NCBI GenBank assembly: GCA_020205615.1
Contig: CM035168.1
Location: 1,629,830-1,693,829, forward strand
Source of the DNA: Panax quinquefolius
Lineage: Eukaryota; Streptophyta; Magnoliopsida; Apiales; Araliaceae
Length of the DNA: 64,000 bases
Reading direction: 5' to 3'
The translations under genes and the position numbers were made by a program. Shown here in pieces: positions 1 to 11,796 of this stretch (position 1 is the stretch's first letter; every line of letters starts with the position of its first letter). The notes under the pieces were generated by a model. The model did not search any database. It was not told the DNA's origin and saw only the letters and a list, made by a program, of their open reading frames with translations.

Positions 1-1733
1 ATACAATCAAAGCTAGTATCCATAATAGATATTTTGGACAAAAAATAAAATTTAATTTTTCGTGAATAGTGTCGTATTCGTGAATAAATAATAATATACG
101 TGAATAGTCTTATATCGTGAATAGTAATCGACACTAAAAGACAAGAATTTCACAAGAAAAATCTTACCAATATTCCAAAGATAATGATATTAGAAGAAAT
201 AATATTACTTTTTTAAAAATATCCCTTAACTTGAAAAAGAAAGATTTCCGATTTGGAATCTTCGGATATAGTCTTTGAAGGAAACTTGCACCAGATAAAG
301 AACACTCAAAGTATCAAAATACTCACAAGAATACGCCGATAATATAGAAAGAGAAAAGAGAAAAAACTTCAATTTACGGTGTGATTTTCAATTCTAACCT
401 AAGCACCCTATTTATAAGAAAATCTTAGATTACACAAAGCGTAAAATTTAATAAAATAATAATATATTTATATAAATTTCCTCGCACACCAAGAATCTGA
501 ATTCAGCTACTTTAACACATGTTTAATGAGGCCCATAAAATGTAAAAAATGTTTTTCTTAAAATAAATATTTTAAACTCTAAAAATTAATTATTCTGGAA
601 CTTTGAAACATCAATAATTCATAATAAATAGCCCTTTTATCAGAAAAATTCAAACCTTATGTCCTTTCCATAGGAAATTTCATTCTCTACAACTTTTCAG
701 AAGAAAGTTTTTCCAAATTCCAAACAGAAATTGACCGAAATTCATAAACGGACGATTTTACACGCTATAATCAAATTTCAGTCAAGAAATGGAGTCCACC
801 GACATGTTTAACATGTTTTAAACATTTATTGAAACAAAAAATACTCTTCCTCCTCATTTATTCATATATCCCACATTCATTGTAAAAATATCACCATTAT
901 TATATTATTAAAATATAATAATATATTTAAATGAATTATTTTATCGAAAAAGATAAAATATCAATTTTCAACAATTATCACATTAAAAATTTTCTCCATC
1001 TATATCCACATAAAATAAATATTTTCCTTATCATATAAATTAATAATTAATTATTTACAAATAATATTACAAAATTACAATACTGGCAACCAGGCTGTCC
1101 CCAGGAAAGAGGGGGCTTTCCAATAAGGATTTTTCCTTACTGGCGCGCAATTAGGTGACCAAACCTTAGACAGAACTTTTTAGACATTGCTAATAATATT
1201 ATCTAATAATATTATTCAAATAATATGAATTGTTGATTTGATAATGAAAAATACTATGTAGTGACAATTATTGAAACAACAACAATATAAAATATCAACG
1301 CAGCAATTATTGAATCAATAAAATAAAATATTGAATAATAATTCTTCGTAACAATTATCAATAGTGTCTTCTTACGTAAAAATCAATAATTAACGCAATA
1401 CCGCTAATGTCTTCTTGTGTTTTAACCACCGGGTATTCCAACAGTATTAACGGTAACAACTACACCGTTATTTATAACCAACTTATATTTGTCGTTTTCT
1501 TTCATCTAATCACTTTTCGTTATGGGGCCCACACAAGGCTGCGCCGTCGTACAAATATTCCACGACCAAACTAATATTCCCCGACAATAATGAATATTTT
1601 ATAACCACTTGCTTATTTGAAATATTTGCGCGTTTTATTCATAACTAACCACATTAATCAAATCAACCCTTACTATTTCAAAATAATAAATAGAGGAAAT
1701 TTAATTTCATTTATAATAAGTTGGGGTCTTACA
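1..1733 (-). repeat. LTR A1 of Ty3/gypsy element A (cut by window start)
   Basis: The right part of a long terminal repeat. It ends on the plus strand in GTCTTACA at 1733, the same terminus as the other gypsy LTRs here, followed at once by a pyrimidine-rich stretch that is the polypurine tract on the minus strand (1734-1747). In element orientation this is the 3' LTR. It aligns most closely with LTR A3 (39172-41738): both carry a segment around 490-580 / 40490-40580 that differs strongly in LTR A2. The start of the repeat lies outside the window. Confidence 0.85.
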
Positions 1734-2014
1734 ACCTCCCCTCCTTATGAAATTTCATCCTCGAAATTGACGTACGTACCTGGTGTTTCGAAAAAGGTGA
1801 GGATACCTCGCTTTCATTTCTGTTTCCAACTTCCAAGTCATTTCCTCAATAGCATAGTTTCTCTACAAAACTTTGACTTGTGGTATGACCTTTGTACGTA
1901 AAACATGCTCCTTCCTATCCAAAATCTTGACAGGTACCTCCTCGTACGTTAAGTCTTCAGCTATATCGTCCGGTTCTAACTCAATAACGTGGTTCGGGTC
2001 TTTCACAAATTTAC
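1734..2014 (-). pseudogene. 3' end of gypsy pol (chromodomain-like tail), truncated
   Basis: Minus-strand remnant of the pol C-terminus of element A. It contains the conserved block [20 protein letters not shown] followed by KVIPQVKVL, as in the integrase tail/chromodomain-like region of the other copies. The Trp codon after KVL is TAG instead of TGG, and an extra T shifts the frame near the end. The fragment stops abruptly at 2014, where LTR A2 begins, so the rest of this pol copy is missing. Non-functional. Confidence 0.85.
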
Positions 2015-4254
2015 TGTGACGCCCCCAAAATAGGTATACATCACCCATTTTGAGTCGTCAATAACATGGTATAGAAACAACTACAACTTTATTAATACAA
2101 CATAAAAACTGTGAGTTTAAATACAAATATTGTCTTCTAGACAATATCAACACTCAAATAAGTCTTCATTACAATTATTGATATATTATTTTACAAAAAA
2201 GGTGAGGACTACTAAAATAACTTTCTAAGACCTTCATTCCATACCTCGACTAGTACTCGCTACATTCTCACATCTTGAGAAGAAAAATGGAATAAAAAAG
2301 AAAAGGGTGAGCTCAACTAGCCCAGTAAAGAATATTATGACTAAGATAATATAGAACAGATTATCGTTAGTCTTCAACAGAGAAAAATCTAATAAAATAT
2401 AATAGACAACAAATTTCAGATCAATATTCGCAACGGAAATAATAATTCATAGAAGAGTTACATAGAAAATGAAATCTACTATTATCTATGAATTTAAAAG
2501 TTCATCATCAATATTTTATCCCTGTAACGTCAATCAATATACATCTTGAATCAAATATTCATCTTTGCACTACAAAGCCAAAGATATTCATCACCGGTCA
2601 TGTTCATCTCAACACTTGTACATCTTTTTTACGGGCCAAAGATATTTATAAAAAATCAACCATCTTTGCACTACAGGCCAAAGATATTCCGTAATACCAT
2701 CATTTAGGACTGAGGATGATGAAAAATATTTTAAAGAAAACGAATCCAGTGAAACATAAGAACAAATATTAAGGATTCGTACTTTAAAAAATCCGAGTTC
2801 AAAAATACTTCATTAATAACCGTAGTGAAGTAAAATTCAAGAATGATCAAAACATGGATACAATCAAAACTAGTATCCATAATAGATATTTTGGACAAAA
2901 AATGAAAATTTTTTTTTTTTTGTGAATAGTGCCGTATACGTGAATAGTAACCCCGACACTAAAAGACAAGAATTTCACAAGAAAAATCTTACCAATATTC
3001 CAGCATAATGATATTAGAAGAAATAATATTACTTTAAAAAAAAAATATCCCTTACTTTGAAAAAGACAGTATTTCTGACTAGAATACTGGATATAGTGCT
3101 GAAGGAAACTTGCACCGTATAGCAACACTCAAAGTATCAAAATACTCACAAGAATACGCTCGATAATATAGAGAGAAAAACTTGGGTTTAAATTGTGATT
3201 TTCAATTCTAACCCAAGACCCTATTTATAAGAAATTGCTTAGAACACCAAAGTAGAAAATTTAATAAAATATTAATATTTTTATTTAAATTCTTACGCCC
3301 ACCTTGACCATCTCCTAATTCAAATACCACTACTAATGACAAAAACAAAAAAAAACGCTTTTTGTTATTAAAAATAATTAAAACTTTCAAAAATCAATTA
3401 TTTCAGAACTACAGAACTTCAATAATTCATAATAAATAGCCCTTTTATCAGAAAAATTCAAACCTTATACCTTTTTAATAGGAAATTTCATTCTCTACAA
3501 CTTTGTAGAAGAAAGTTTTTCCAAATTCCAAACAAAAATTGACCGAAATCCATATACGGATGATTTTACAGGCTATAATAAAATTTCAGTCAAGAAATGG
3601 GCCCACAGACATGCTTAACATGTTTTAAACAACTTTTGCAACAAAAATATTCTTCTTCCTCATATATTCATATATCCCACATTCATTGTAAAAATATCAC
3701 CATTATTATATTATTAAAATATAATAATATATTTAAATAAATTATTTTATCAAAAAAGATAAAATACCAATTTTTCAACAATTGTTACTTTAAAATTTTC
3801 TCCATCTATATCCACATAAAATGAATATTTTCCTTATCATATAAATTAATAATTAATTATTCATAAATAATATTACGTAATCACAATATCGAATAACTAG
3901 CCGCTCCTGTGAAAGAGGGGCTTTCCAATAAGGATTTCTCCTTACTGGCGCGTAATTAGGTGACCAAACCTCTCCTTAGACAGAACTTTCTAGACATTGC
4001 CAATAATGTTATATAATAATATTATTCAAATAATATGAATTATTGATCTAATAATGGAAAATACCATGCAGTGACAATTATTGAAACAACAATATTATAA
4101 AATATCAACGTAGTAATTATTGAATCAATAAAATAAAATATTGAACAGTAATTACTGTAACAATTATTGAGTAGTGCCTTCTTACGTAAGAATCAATAAT
4201 TGGTGCAATACCGTGTGCTACTGTATTTTAACCACCAGGTATTCCAACAGTATT
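2015..4254 (-). repeat. LTR A2, first part (interrupted by element B)
   Basis: Starts TGTGACGCCCCC at 2015, directly against truncated pol sequence (TTTAC before it). It runs through the usual LTR landmarks: a hairpin-repeat array at 2553-2690, the TATA-like CTATTTATA at 3221-3229 (TATAAATAG on the minus strand), and the conserved GAAAGAGG block near 3910. It breaks off at 4254 after GTATT, where LTR B1 starts. The missing end is at 28168-28476; the two parts together are 2549 bp, against 2567 bp for LTR A3. Confidence 0.85.
2553..2690. repeat. Hairpin-forming tandem repeats in LTR A2
   Basis: Three imperfect units, each with ATCTTTG and CAAAGAT arms around a GCACTACAGGC-like core. The middle unit is degenerate. 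Equivalent arrays occur in the other LTRs at about 4767-5012, 5598-5752, 12340-12515, 18598-18845, 25985-26230, 32966-33270 and 39717-39860. Confidence 0.75.
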
Positions 4255-5052
4255 TGTGACGCCCCCAAAATAGGTATACATCACCTATTCTGAGTCGTCA
4301 AATACATGGTACAGAATACAAATACAATCTTTAATATACAACAAGAAAGCTGTAAGTTTTAATACAAATATTGTCTTCTAGACAATATCCACTCTCAGAA
4401 TAAAGTCTTCATTACATTTATTGTCACACTATTTAACAGAATAGTGAGGACTACTAATACTATCATCTGAACCGTCACTCCGTTCCCCGACTAGTCCCGG
4501 CTACGTTCTCATTTCCTGAAGAGAACAGTGAAAGAAAGGGTGAGCTCAACTAGCCCAGTAATAAATATTATGACTAAGATAATGCATAATAAATTATCAT
4601 TAGTCTTCAACAGTGTTAAACTGATAAAATATAATAGACATCAAGTTTAACTGCAGTGGAACATGCAATCCATTAAAAGAGTCAAGTAGAGAATAAAATC
4701 TACTATCTTTTATGATTTAAAAGGTTTTCATCACTTTTATAGCTGGGACTCAGCTTAATAAATAATCCACATCATCCCTGCACTACGGCCAAGGATATTC
4801 ATTAGTATCACAACCACAATTTATCCATGCACTACGGGCCAAGGATATTTGTGTATTCATCAATGGTCATGATCATGCCAACAATTGTCCATCAATGTAC
4901 TACGGGCCAATGAGGACTTTTACCACATCATTTGTAACATTACGGTCATGATTACACCGAATAATCCCTAGTCATAATCATACCAAGTCCATCTATGCAC
5001 TACAGGCCACAGATGATTTTCAACAAAATATAAACATGAGGATGATGACAAT
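4255..5052 (-). repeat. LTR B1, first part (interrupted by element C)
   Basis: Begins TGTGACGCCCCC at 4255 after target sequence GTATT of LTR A2. It contains the sequence shared with LTR B3: a hairpin-repeat array at about 4767-5012 and the motif GATGATGACAAT at its right edge. It stops at 5052, where element C is inserted, and resumes at 14585 with the duplicated ACAAT. The joined repeat (797 bp plus 1902 bp) is about 2.7 kb, matching LTR B3 (2705 bp). Confidence 0.85.
4767..5012. repeat. Hairpin-forming repeat units in LTR B1
   Basis: Four dispersed units with a core close to TGCACTACGGGCCA. The arms differ from unit to unit: ATCC with GGAT, ATCT with AGAT, and a TCA/TGA type. The same set in the same order is found in LTR B2 (about 18598-18845) and LTR B3 (about 25985-26230). 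Confidence 0.7.
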
Positions 5053-6100
5053 TGTGACGCCCCCAAAATAGGTATACACAACACCCATTCTGAGTCGCCA
5101 AATACATGGTACAGAAACAACTACAACTTTATTATTACAACAAGAAAAGCTGAGTTTGAATACAAATATTATCTTCTGTACAATATCTATACTCAAATAA
5201 ATCCTCATCACATTATTGATTCATTATTTTACAAAAATGGTGAGGACTACTAAACAACTCTCTCTAGAATCTTCATTCCATACCCCGACTAAGTACTACT
5301 CGCTTACATTCTCGCCTCCCGAGAAGAAAAATGGAACAACAAGGAAAAGGGTGAGCTCAACTAGCCCAAGAAAGAATATTATGACTAAGATAATATACAA
5401 CAAATTATCGTTAGTCTTCAACAGGAAAAAATCGATGAATACAATGTACAACAAGTTTCGGATCAATATTCGCAATGAAAATAATAATTCATGTAAGAGT
5501 TACGTAGAGAATGAAATCTACTATAATCTATGAATTTAATATCCATCATCAATATTTTATCCTCAGTAACATCAATCAATATACATCCGAATCAAATATT
5601 CATCTTTTGCACTACTGTGCCAAAGATATTCATCACCGGGTCATGTTCATCTCAACACCTGTTCATCATTTGCTTTGCACCAAAGATATTCTTCAAAGAT
5701 ATTCTTCGATATTCTTCAAATCATTCATCTTTGCACTATAGGCCAAAGATATTCAATAATATCATCATTTAAGATCAAGATGATGAAAAATATTTTTAAA
5801 GAAACGAATCCAAAGAAACAAAATGACAAGGATTAAGGATTAAGGATTCGTACTTGGTTTTATCCACGCCCAAAAATACCTCAAAAATAATCATAGTGGT
5901 GTAAAATTCAAGAATGATCAAAACATGGATACAATCGTAGTTAGTATCCGCAATAGATGTTTTGGACGAAAGAAGAAATTTTATTTTTCTATGAATAATA
6001 CCGATACGTGAATAGTGGTCAGATATCGTGAATAAAGTCCGATATCGTGAATAAGTAAACTCGACACCAAAAGATAGAAATTCCACAAAAACATCTTCAC

Positions 6101-6214
6101 GCTTCATGAATAGTACTCGTGAATAAGAACTCGTGAATAAGAACTCATGAATAAGAATCATGAATAATAACTCATGAATAGTAACTCATGAATAAGAACT
6201 CATGAATAAGTAAC
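6101..6214. repeat. 14-bp minisatellite in left LTR of element C
   Basis: About eight tandem units close to AACTCATGAATAAG or AACTCATGAATAGT, with C/T variation in CGTGAA versus CATGAA. The matching array in the right LTR is at 12853-12972. Shorter CGTGAATAGT clusters lie at the same place in the A-type LTRs (about 60-130, 2925-2960, 40080-40135). Confidence 0.85.
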
Positions 6215-6495
6215 TCCATACATGAAAAAGTTCCAAATTTGATAAAAACTTCAGATCAACATTTCAAAGATAATGATATTGAAGAAATAATATCATTACA
6301 AAAAATAATATCCCTTACCTCGAAAAGATCGGTGCTTAATTTAGAATACCGTATAGTCTTTCAAGGAAACTTGCACTGCCTCAGCAATACTCAAAGTATA
6401 CTCAAAATACTCACAAGAATACGCTCAAAATATCGAGAGAAAAAGAGAGAAAACTTCAGCTTACGGTGTGATTTTCAATTCTAACCTAAAGACAC

Positions 6496-6504
6496 CTATT
6501 TATA
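6496..6504 (-). promoter_or_regulatory. TATA-like box of the gypsy LTR promoter
   Basis: CTATTTATA on the plus strand reads TATAAATAG on the minus strand, the direction in which the element is coded. The same box sits at the same relative place in the other LTRs, for example 3221-3229, 13240-13248 and 40413-40421. Position and conservation make it the likely core promoter of the family. Confidence 0.6.
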
Positions 6505-7839
6505 GGAAAATGCTTAGAACACCAAAGCAGAAAATTTAATATAATATTAATATAATTATACAAATTTTCCTTAGCCCACCTTTTGGTCAAAAACACCAGC
6601 CACACATGTTAAATGAGGTTCACAACTCACCAAAAACGTTTTTCTCAAAATAATTAATTAAAACTCCCAAAAATCAATTATTTTAACTTCTAACTTCAAT
6701 AATTCATAATAAATAGCCCTTTCATCAGAAAATTCGAATCTCGCGAGTTTTTATAGGAAATTCAATTCTCTACAACTTTGCAGAAGATAGTTTTTCCAAA
6801 TTCCAAATAGAAATTGACCAAATCCACAAACGGGTGATTTTACAAGCTATAATCAAATTTCTATTAATAATTGTGTCCACCAACACACAAAACATGTGTT
6901 AAACATTTAATGCCACAAAAATACTCTTCCTCCTCATATACTCATATATCCCACATTCATTGTAAAAAATATCACCGTTAATATATTATTAAAATAATAT
7001 ATTTAAATGAATTATTTTATCAGAAAAAGATAAAATAATAATTTTCAACAATTGTCATTTTAAAAACTTTCTCCATCTATATCCACATAAAATCAATATT
7101 TTCCTCATCATATAAATCAATAATTAATTATTCACAAATAATATTACAGAATCACAATATTGACAACCAGGCAGTTCCCAGGAAAGAGGGGGCTTTCCAA
7201 TAAGAATTTCTTCTTACTGGCGCGCAATTAGATGACCAAACCTCTCCTTAGACAGAACTTTCTAGACATTGCCAATAATGTTATCTAATAATATTATTCA
7301 GATAATATGAATTATTGCTTCGATAATGAAAGATACTGTGTAATGACAATTATCAAACAACAAAGAATATAAAATATCAACACAAAGAATTATTAACTCA
7401 ATAAAATATCGAATAAGAATTATCGTAACCATTATTGAGTAGTGCCCTTCACGTAAGAAGAATCAATAATTGGTGCAATACTGCAAGCATCGCTCAACAA
7501 CGCCAGATTAGTGTGTTTTAACCACCGGTATTCCAACAAAGGGCAACAACTACGCCTGCTATTTAAAAACAACTTATATTTGTCGCTTTTCTTCATCCAA
7601 TCGCTTTCACATGGGGCCCACACACATGGTCGTATCGTCGTCATTTAATATTCCCCGACAAGCATTTAATATTCCACGACCAAACGAATATTCCCCGACA
7701 ACAATGAATATTTTATAACCACTTGCTTATTTTGAAATATTTGCGTATTTAACCCTTAACTATCCACATTAATCAAATCAACCCTTACTATTTCAAAATA
7801 AAGGAAATTCCTTTTATTTTTAAAATTTTGGTCTTTACA

Positions 7840-8320
7840 ACCTCCCTCCTTATGAAATTTCGTCCTCGAAATTGACGTGACGACGGTGTGTTTTGAAAAG
7901 GTGAGGATACCTCGCTTTCATTTTCGCTTCCAATTCCCAAAGTCATTTCCTCTATAGCATGATTCCTCCACAAAACTTTAACTTCGTGGTATAACCTTTC
8001 TTGCGGTAGGACACGCTCCTTCCTATCCAAAATCTTGACAGTACCTCCTCATACGTTAAGTCTTCTACTATCTCGTGCGGTTCTAACTCAATAACGTGGT
8101 TCGGGTCTTTCACATATTTACGAAAGTACGGATATGTGAAACACATTATGAACACGAGACATACTCGAGGTAACGCAAGTCTATAGGCTACATTTCCTAC
8201 TCGGTCAAGAATTTGAAATGGACCGATAAATCGTGGATTGAGCTTTCCTCTCTCCCAAATCTTGTAACTCCTTCCATGGAGCAACTCGCAACAATACATG
8301 ATCCCCTACACTAAATTCCA
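7840..8320 (-). pseudogene. Element C: pol C-terminal tail remnant
   Basis: Minus-strand sequence for the end of pol. One frame at 7952-8299 still reads [20 protein letters not shown] and then [21 protein letters not shown] second frame at 7788-8030 carries the chromodomain-like end. Frames change several times, so no intact protein can be made. Confidence 0.8.
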
Positions 8321-9260
8321 CGTCCTTTCGATGAAGATTCGCATAACTCTTTTGTCGATCTTGTGCCGCTTTGTATACGTTGTCGAATCATTAGTCATAC
8401 GTATTAACTTTCGGGTCCCAACAATGTTGCTTCACCCACCTCATCCCAACATATCGAGAACGACATTTTTGTCCATATAATGCTTCAATGGAACCATGCC
8501 TATATTTGTTTAATAACTATTGTTGTATGAGAATTCCACCAATGGCAAGTACTTATCCCAACTTCCTTTGAAATCTAGGACACGAGTTTTAATATATCTT
8601 CAAGAGTTTGAGTAGTCCTTTCGATTGCCCATCCGCTTTGAGGATGGTATGCCAAATCAGATCGTAAATTGCGTGCCCATAGCTTTCTAACCCAAAATCA
8701 TGAAGTGAATCTTGGGTCACGATCTAAAACTATGTATACTTGGCATGCCATGCAACCTCACAATCTCATTCACGCATATACTAGCAAGACGTTCAAGGAA
8801 TAAGTCTCGCCAGATCGGCAAGAAATGAGCGGACTTTGGTTAATCTATCAATAATAACCCAAATAGCATTGATGCCTTGAGAAACCGTAGGAAGACCCGT
8901 AACGAAATCCATAGTAATGTGTTCCTACTTCCATTTCAAAATCTCAAGTGGTTGCAACGGACCCTTAGGTACAAGATGCTCCGCCTTTACACGTTAGCAA
9001 GTTAAACACATCGAGATAAACTACGCCGATCTCTCTCCTCATATTGCTCCACCAAAATGTATGTTGAAGATCATAATACATTTTGGTACTCCCGAGATGG
9101 ATTGCAAATGGCGTATTGTGTGCCTCCATCATAATCTTGTACTTCAAATCGAGTCGTTAGGAACACAAAGTCTAGAGTGGACTCAAGTATTCCTTTTCAT
9201 CAATTCTCGCCCTAATAGCTCCTTCTTGTACTTTCTTCTTCATACGCATCATTTCCGGCC
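8321..9260 (-). pseudogene. Element C: integrase remnant
   Basis: Degenerate integrase on the minus strand. The zinc-binding N-terminal region is recognisable at 8965-9147 (HNTPFAIHLGSTKMYYDLQH then TFWW), but the two Cys that normally follow are displaced by a frameshift. The catalytic core downstream is visible only in short frame pieces. Non-functional. Confidence 0.75.
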
Positions 9261-9601
9261 TTGCGGGCTCGAGCAACCTTAACTTTTTCTATTAAAGTTG
9301 GCTCTATGCGTATACTTGACATCATCGCACTCGCTCCTCGCATATGATCTTCTACTCAACGCTACGCCTACCACGCTCGCTTTTCCAAGATGGTATGGTT
9401 AGAATATGTGCGAAATGAGTCGCCTCTTGAGCTCTTGGAAAATCTTCTCGCATTCCTCGCTCCATAATGAATTTTGTATCTTTTCGAGTCACTAAGTTAA
9501 TCTAATAGCGATTCGAGAATATCCTTCAACGAATCTCCGATAATAACCAACTAAGCCTGTAAAGCTACGTGATTTCGATTCGACTTAGGTTGCTCTCAAC
9601 C
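9261..9601 (-). pseudogene. Element C: RNase H / RT-connection remnant
   Basis: Nucleotide-level similarity to 22240-22800 of element B shows the end of the RT thumb and part of the RNase H region, in pieces with many small indels. It is shorter than in B because blocks are missing around 9330-9420. The reading frames are lost. Confidence 0.65.
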
Positions 9602-9740
9602 GTGACTCATATCCCAATCTTGGATAAAGACGTCACAATGACACCTATCGCTTTACTATCGCATCGAATATGACGCCCCCCTACAGAGAGTTCGCTTAGT
9701 GAATTCCACAAAGGAAGTCACAAGATAAAGGCTCGGTACC
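9602..9740. other. 139-bp insert of unknown origin replacing the RT core
   Basis: Sequence from GTGACTCAT to GGCTCGGTACC that does not match the RT region of elements A or B. It lies exactly where about 0.6 kb of RT (equivalent to about 22820-23410) is missing. A related segment sits at 36045-36190 in element D, at a different place in that element. It has no convincing reading frame. Confidence 0.7.
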
Positions 9741-10350
9741 AAATTCTATAGTTGAATTTTTAACTCCTCAAGTTCAATAGAGCCATTCGATATGAGATTT
9801 TAGAAATGAGTTTTGTACCGGGTTCAAAGTCGATACAAAATTTAATATCGCTTTGGGAGTAAGCCAAGAAATTCTTCTTAAAATACGTCCAGAAAAATCA
9901 ATAACAACAGAATATTATTCAAATCGACGTGTCTTTATTCAAATCCATAACATGGACTAAGAAAATTTGACATCCGTAATAAACGAATGACTTCATGGCT
10001 TGATATGAAAATGTTTGACTACAATGGTTTGATTGTTTGAATTGAATAACAGTTGCTTAGGAATATGAAAACTAACAACCTTACGAAAATAATCAATTTC
10101 GGCATGATGAGTAGTTAACCTTAAAATCACATCAAAAACAAATATCTCTATAGAAATAAGGTTAACGTAAATGTGATAGTGCCAACTCAATCAAGCAAGA
10201 TTTATAAACAATGGATGTGATGAAAGTTTCTCCTAACGGAGTTTCCACAGATAGGTCAAAGTCTAATTTCTCCGGAGTCAAGTTTAAACGTTGAGCGCAA
10301 GTAAGAGAGATAAAAGAATGGGTAGAACCGATATCTAGTAAGGTATATAC
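9741..10350 (-). pseudogene. Element C: protease and RT N-terminus remnant
   Basis: Corresponds to 23410-24040 of element B. The part before the RT, the spacer and the aspartic protease region are recognisable. The protease segment around 9993-10190 keeps similarity to the post-active-site region, but frames are broken. The active-site DTG motif cannot be read in frame. Confidence 0.7.
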
Positions 10351-11605
10351 TTAGCAAGAATTTATAATTGACTAACCCGTGCTAACTTCGTTCGGGTTTC
10401 TTGCATTTTGACCGGCCACGACAAACGCTTCTTCCTAATCGTTGACTTTGACTTTTCTCGGGATGTCTTTTGAGTCACCGTCCCCCATCGAACTAGGTTT
10501 CGCTACTGCATAAATCTCGAAAGCGATATGTCCTTCCTTTCCACAACTATAGCATACCTTAAACCGTTGTGGGGCGCAATGATATGTCCCTCTTTCCGCA
10601 TTTTTGTAACATACTGACCGGTGGTCGCTTCTCCTCCCTTAAAACTAGTTGCTATAAAGCGCGACGCCTTCACATGGTCGTTGTTGAATCTCCTCTTTTA
10701 AAATCTCCTCCCACTCGCTTCTTCTATTTTCATGGCCACGATTACCACCGGAGTGGTTACCGCCTTTGTCTCAGTATTCTTCTTTCTCCGCCGGTTATCG
10801 TTATTCGATGATCGCTATCTTCTTGATGATGATCTGGTTATGGTCCCTCGGTTGAACGTACTCGTTATCTCGCTTCTAACAACCGAGCCCTATTGACAAC
10901 ATCTCGAATAGAGAGAAAATTTATGAGAAATGAGATATCGACGTATGTCGGGTTTCAAACCTCTCGAAACATCCGCGTCATCGTTCCTCATTCTCCACCA
11001 AATGAGGTGCAAACTCGATAACTCCGCTGAACTTCGCCTCGTCATCGGGACACCGCGTGTTATTCTCGCTTCTAGTCTAATAAACTCCACTTCCTTCATA
11101 CGACGAATACTTTCGTGGAAGTACTTGTCATTGAATCTGCTTCTCAAACGCCTCTCCATATACATCTTGAAAAGTGCAAATGGATGGTACGCTTCACGAT
11201 TCCCACCAATGAATCGCCTCGCCATTTAACATAAAGGTGGCGAATGGAACTTTCTGTTCTCCGCATCCCAAGACATCGAATATCTTGGTAATTTGTTTGA
11301 CCCACGCCTCCGCCTTTAATCGGATCCGCTTTCCCAGCACTCGTGGTCCCAACTCTTTGAATCGCTTGGTCATGTGACCACTCGTGAATCGCTATCATTT
11401 CCTCCTCAGATTTTGAACACGAGTCTCCTCGTCTGCGATTTTGCATGAATCTGCAAAAAGCTTCTAAACATCCCTCGCTCATCATCTCTTCCAAAGGTGT
11501 TGTTCACAGGAGGAACATTGCCACCACTGTTGCACGCTCTCCTCGTTGGTGAGACAGCATCTCCACTGGTCCTCATTTACTCCATCATTAATATTCTCAC
11601 GACAT
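10351..11605 (-). pseudogene. Element C: gag remnant
   Basis: Minus-strand gag. A 111-residue open piece at 10890-11225 holds the capsid-like retrotransposon gag region (FNDKYFHESIRRMKEVEFIR, then RGLKPDIRRYLISHKF). A second piece at 11144-11494 covers the upstream part in another frame. The expected start codon aligns at 11603-11605 (compare 25273-25275 and 38981-38983), but a TGA follows two codons later. The zinc-knuckle region near 10540-10620 is degraded. Confidence 0.8.
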
Positions 11606-11782
11606 TCTCAAATCTCCGCTATAAAATAAGGGTTAATTAAGGAAATCAATATATCACATAATATCCCTATATATCTTGACCAACTAACAAATAAGCTTAG
11701 GTAGGACACACTAAATGAAGGATTTACTCGCCTCTCCCCTCCTAGTTCTATTCCCCGATCTCCGCCAGAGATCATATCCCTA

Positions 11783-11794
11783 AGCTCGATATTA
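11783..11794 (-). other. Degenerate primer binding site of element C
   Basis: Lies two bases from the right LTR, where elements A and B have a site complementary to initiator-Met tRNA (TGGTATCAGAGC type). Here the minus strand reads TAATATCGAGCT, with mismatches and a missing base. Confidence 0.6.
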
Positions 11795-11796
11795 AC

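Larger units (their letters stand above)
5053..7839 (-). repeat. Left LTR of element C (3' LTR in element sense)
   Basis: Plus-strand ends are TGTGACGCCCCC and GTCTTTACA. Contents in order: hairpin repeats (about 5598-5752), a 14-bp minisatellite (6101-6214), a TATA-like box on the minus strand (6496-6504), the GAAAGAGG block near 7180 and a terminal AT-rich stretch. It is followed by a purine-rich tract on the minus strand at 7840-7852, the expected polypurine tract. Confidence 0.92.

Noticed and set aside
1617..1901. 94-residue plus-strand frame at the LTR A1 edge
   Set aside because: It begins with TTG, spans the LTR end and the antisense of pol, and is not conserved in other copies.
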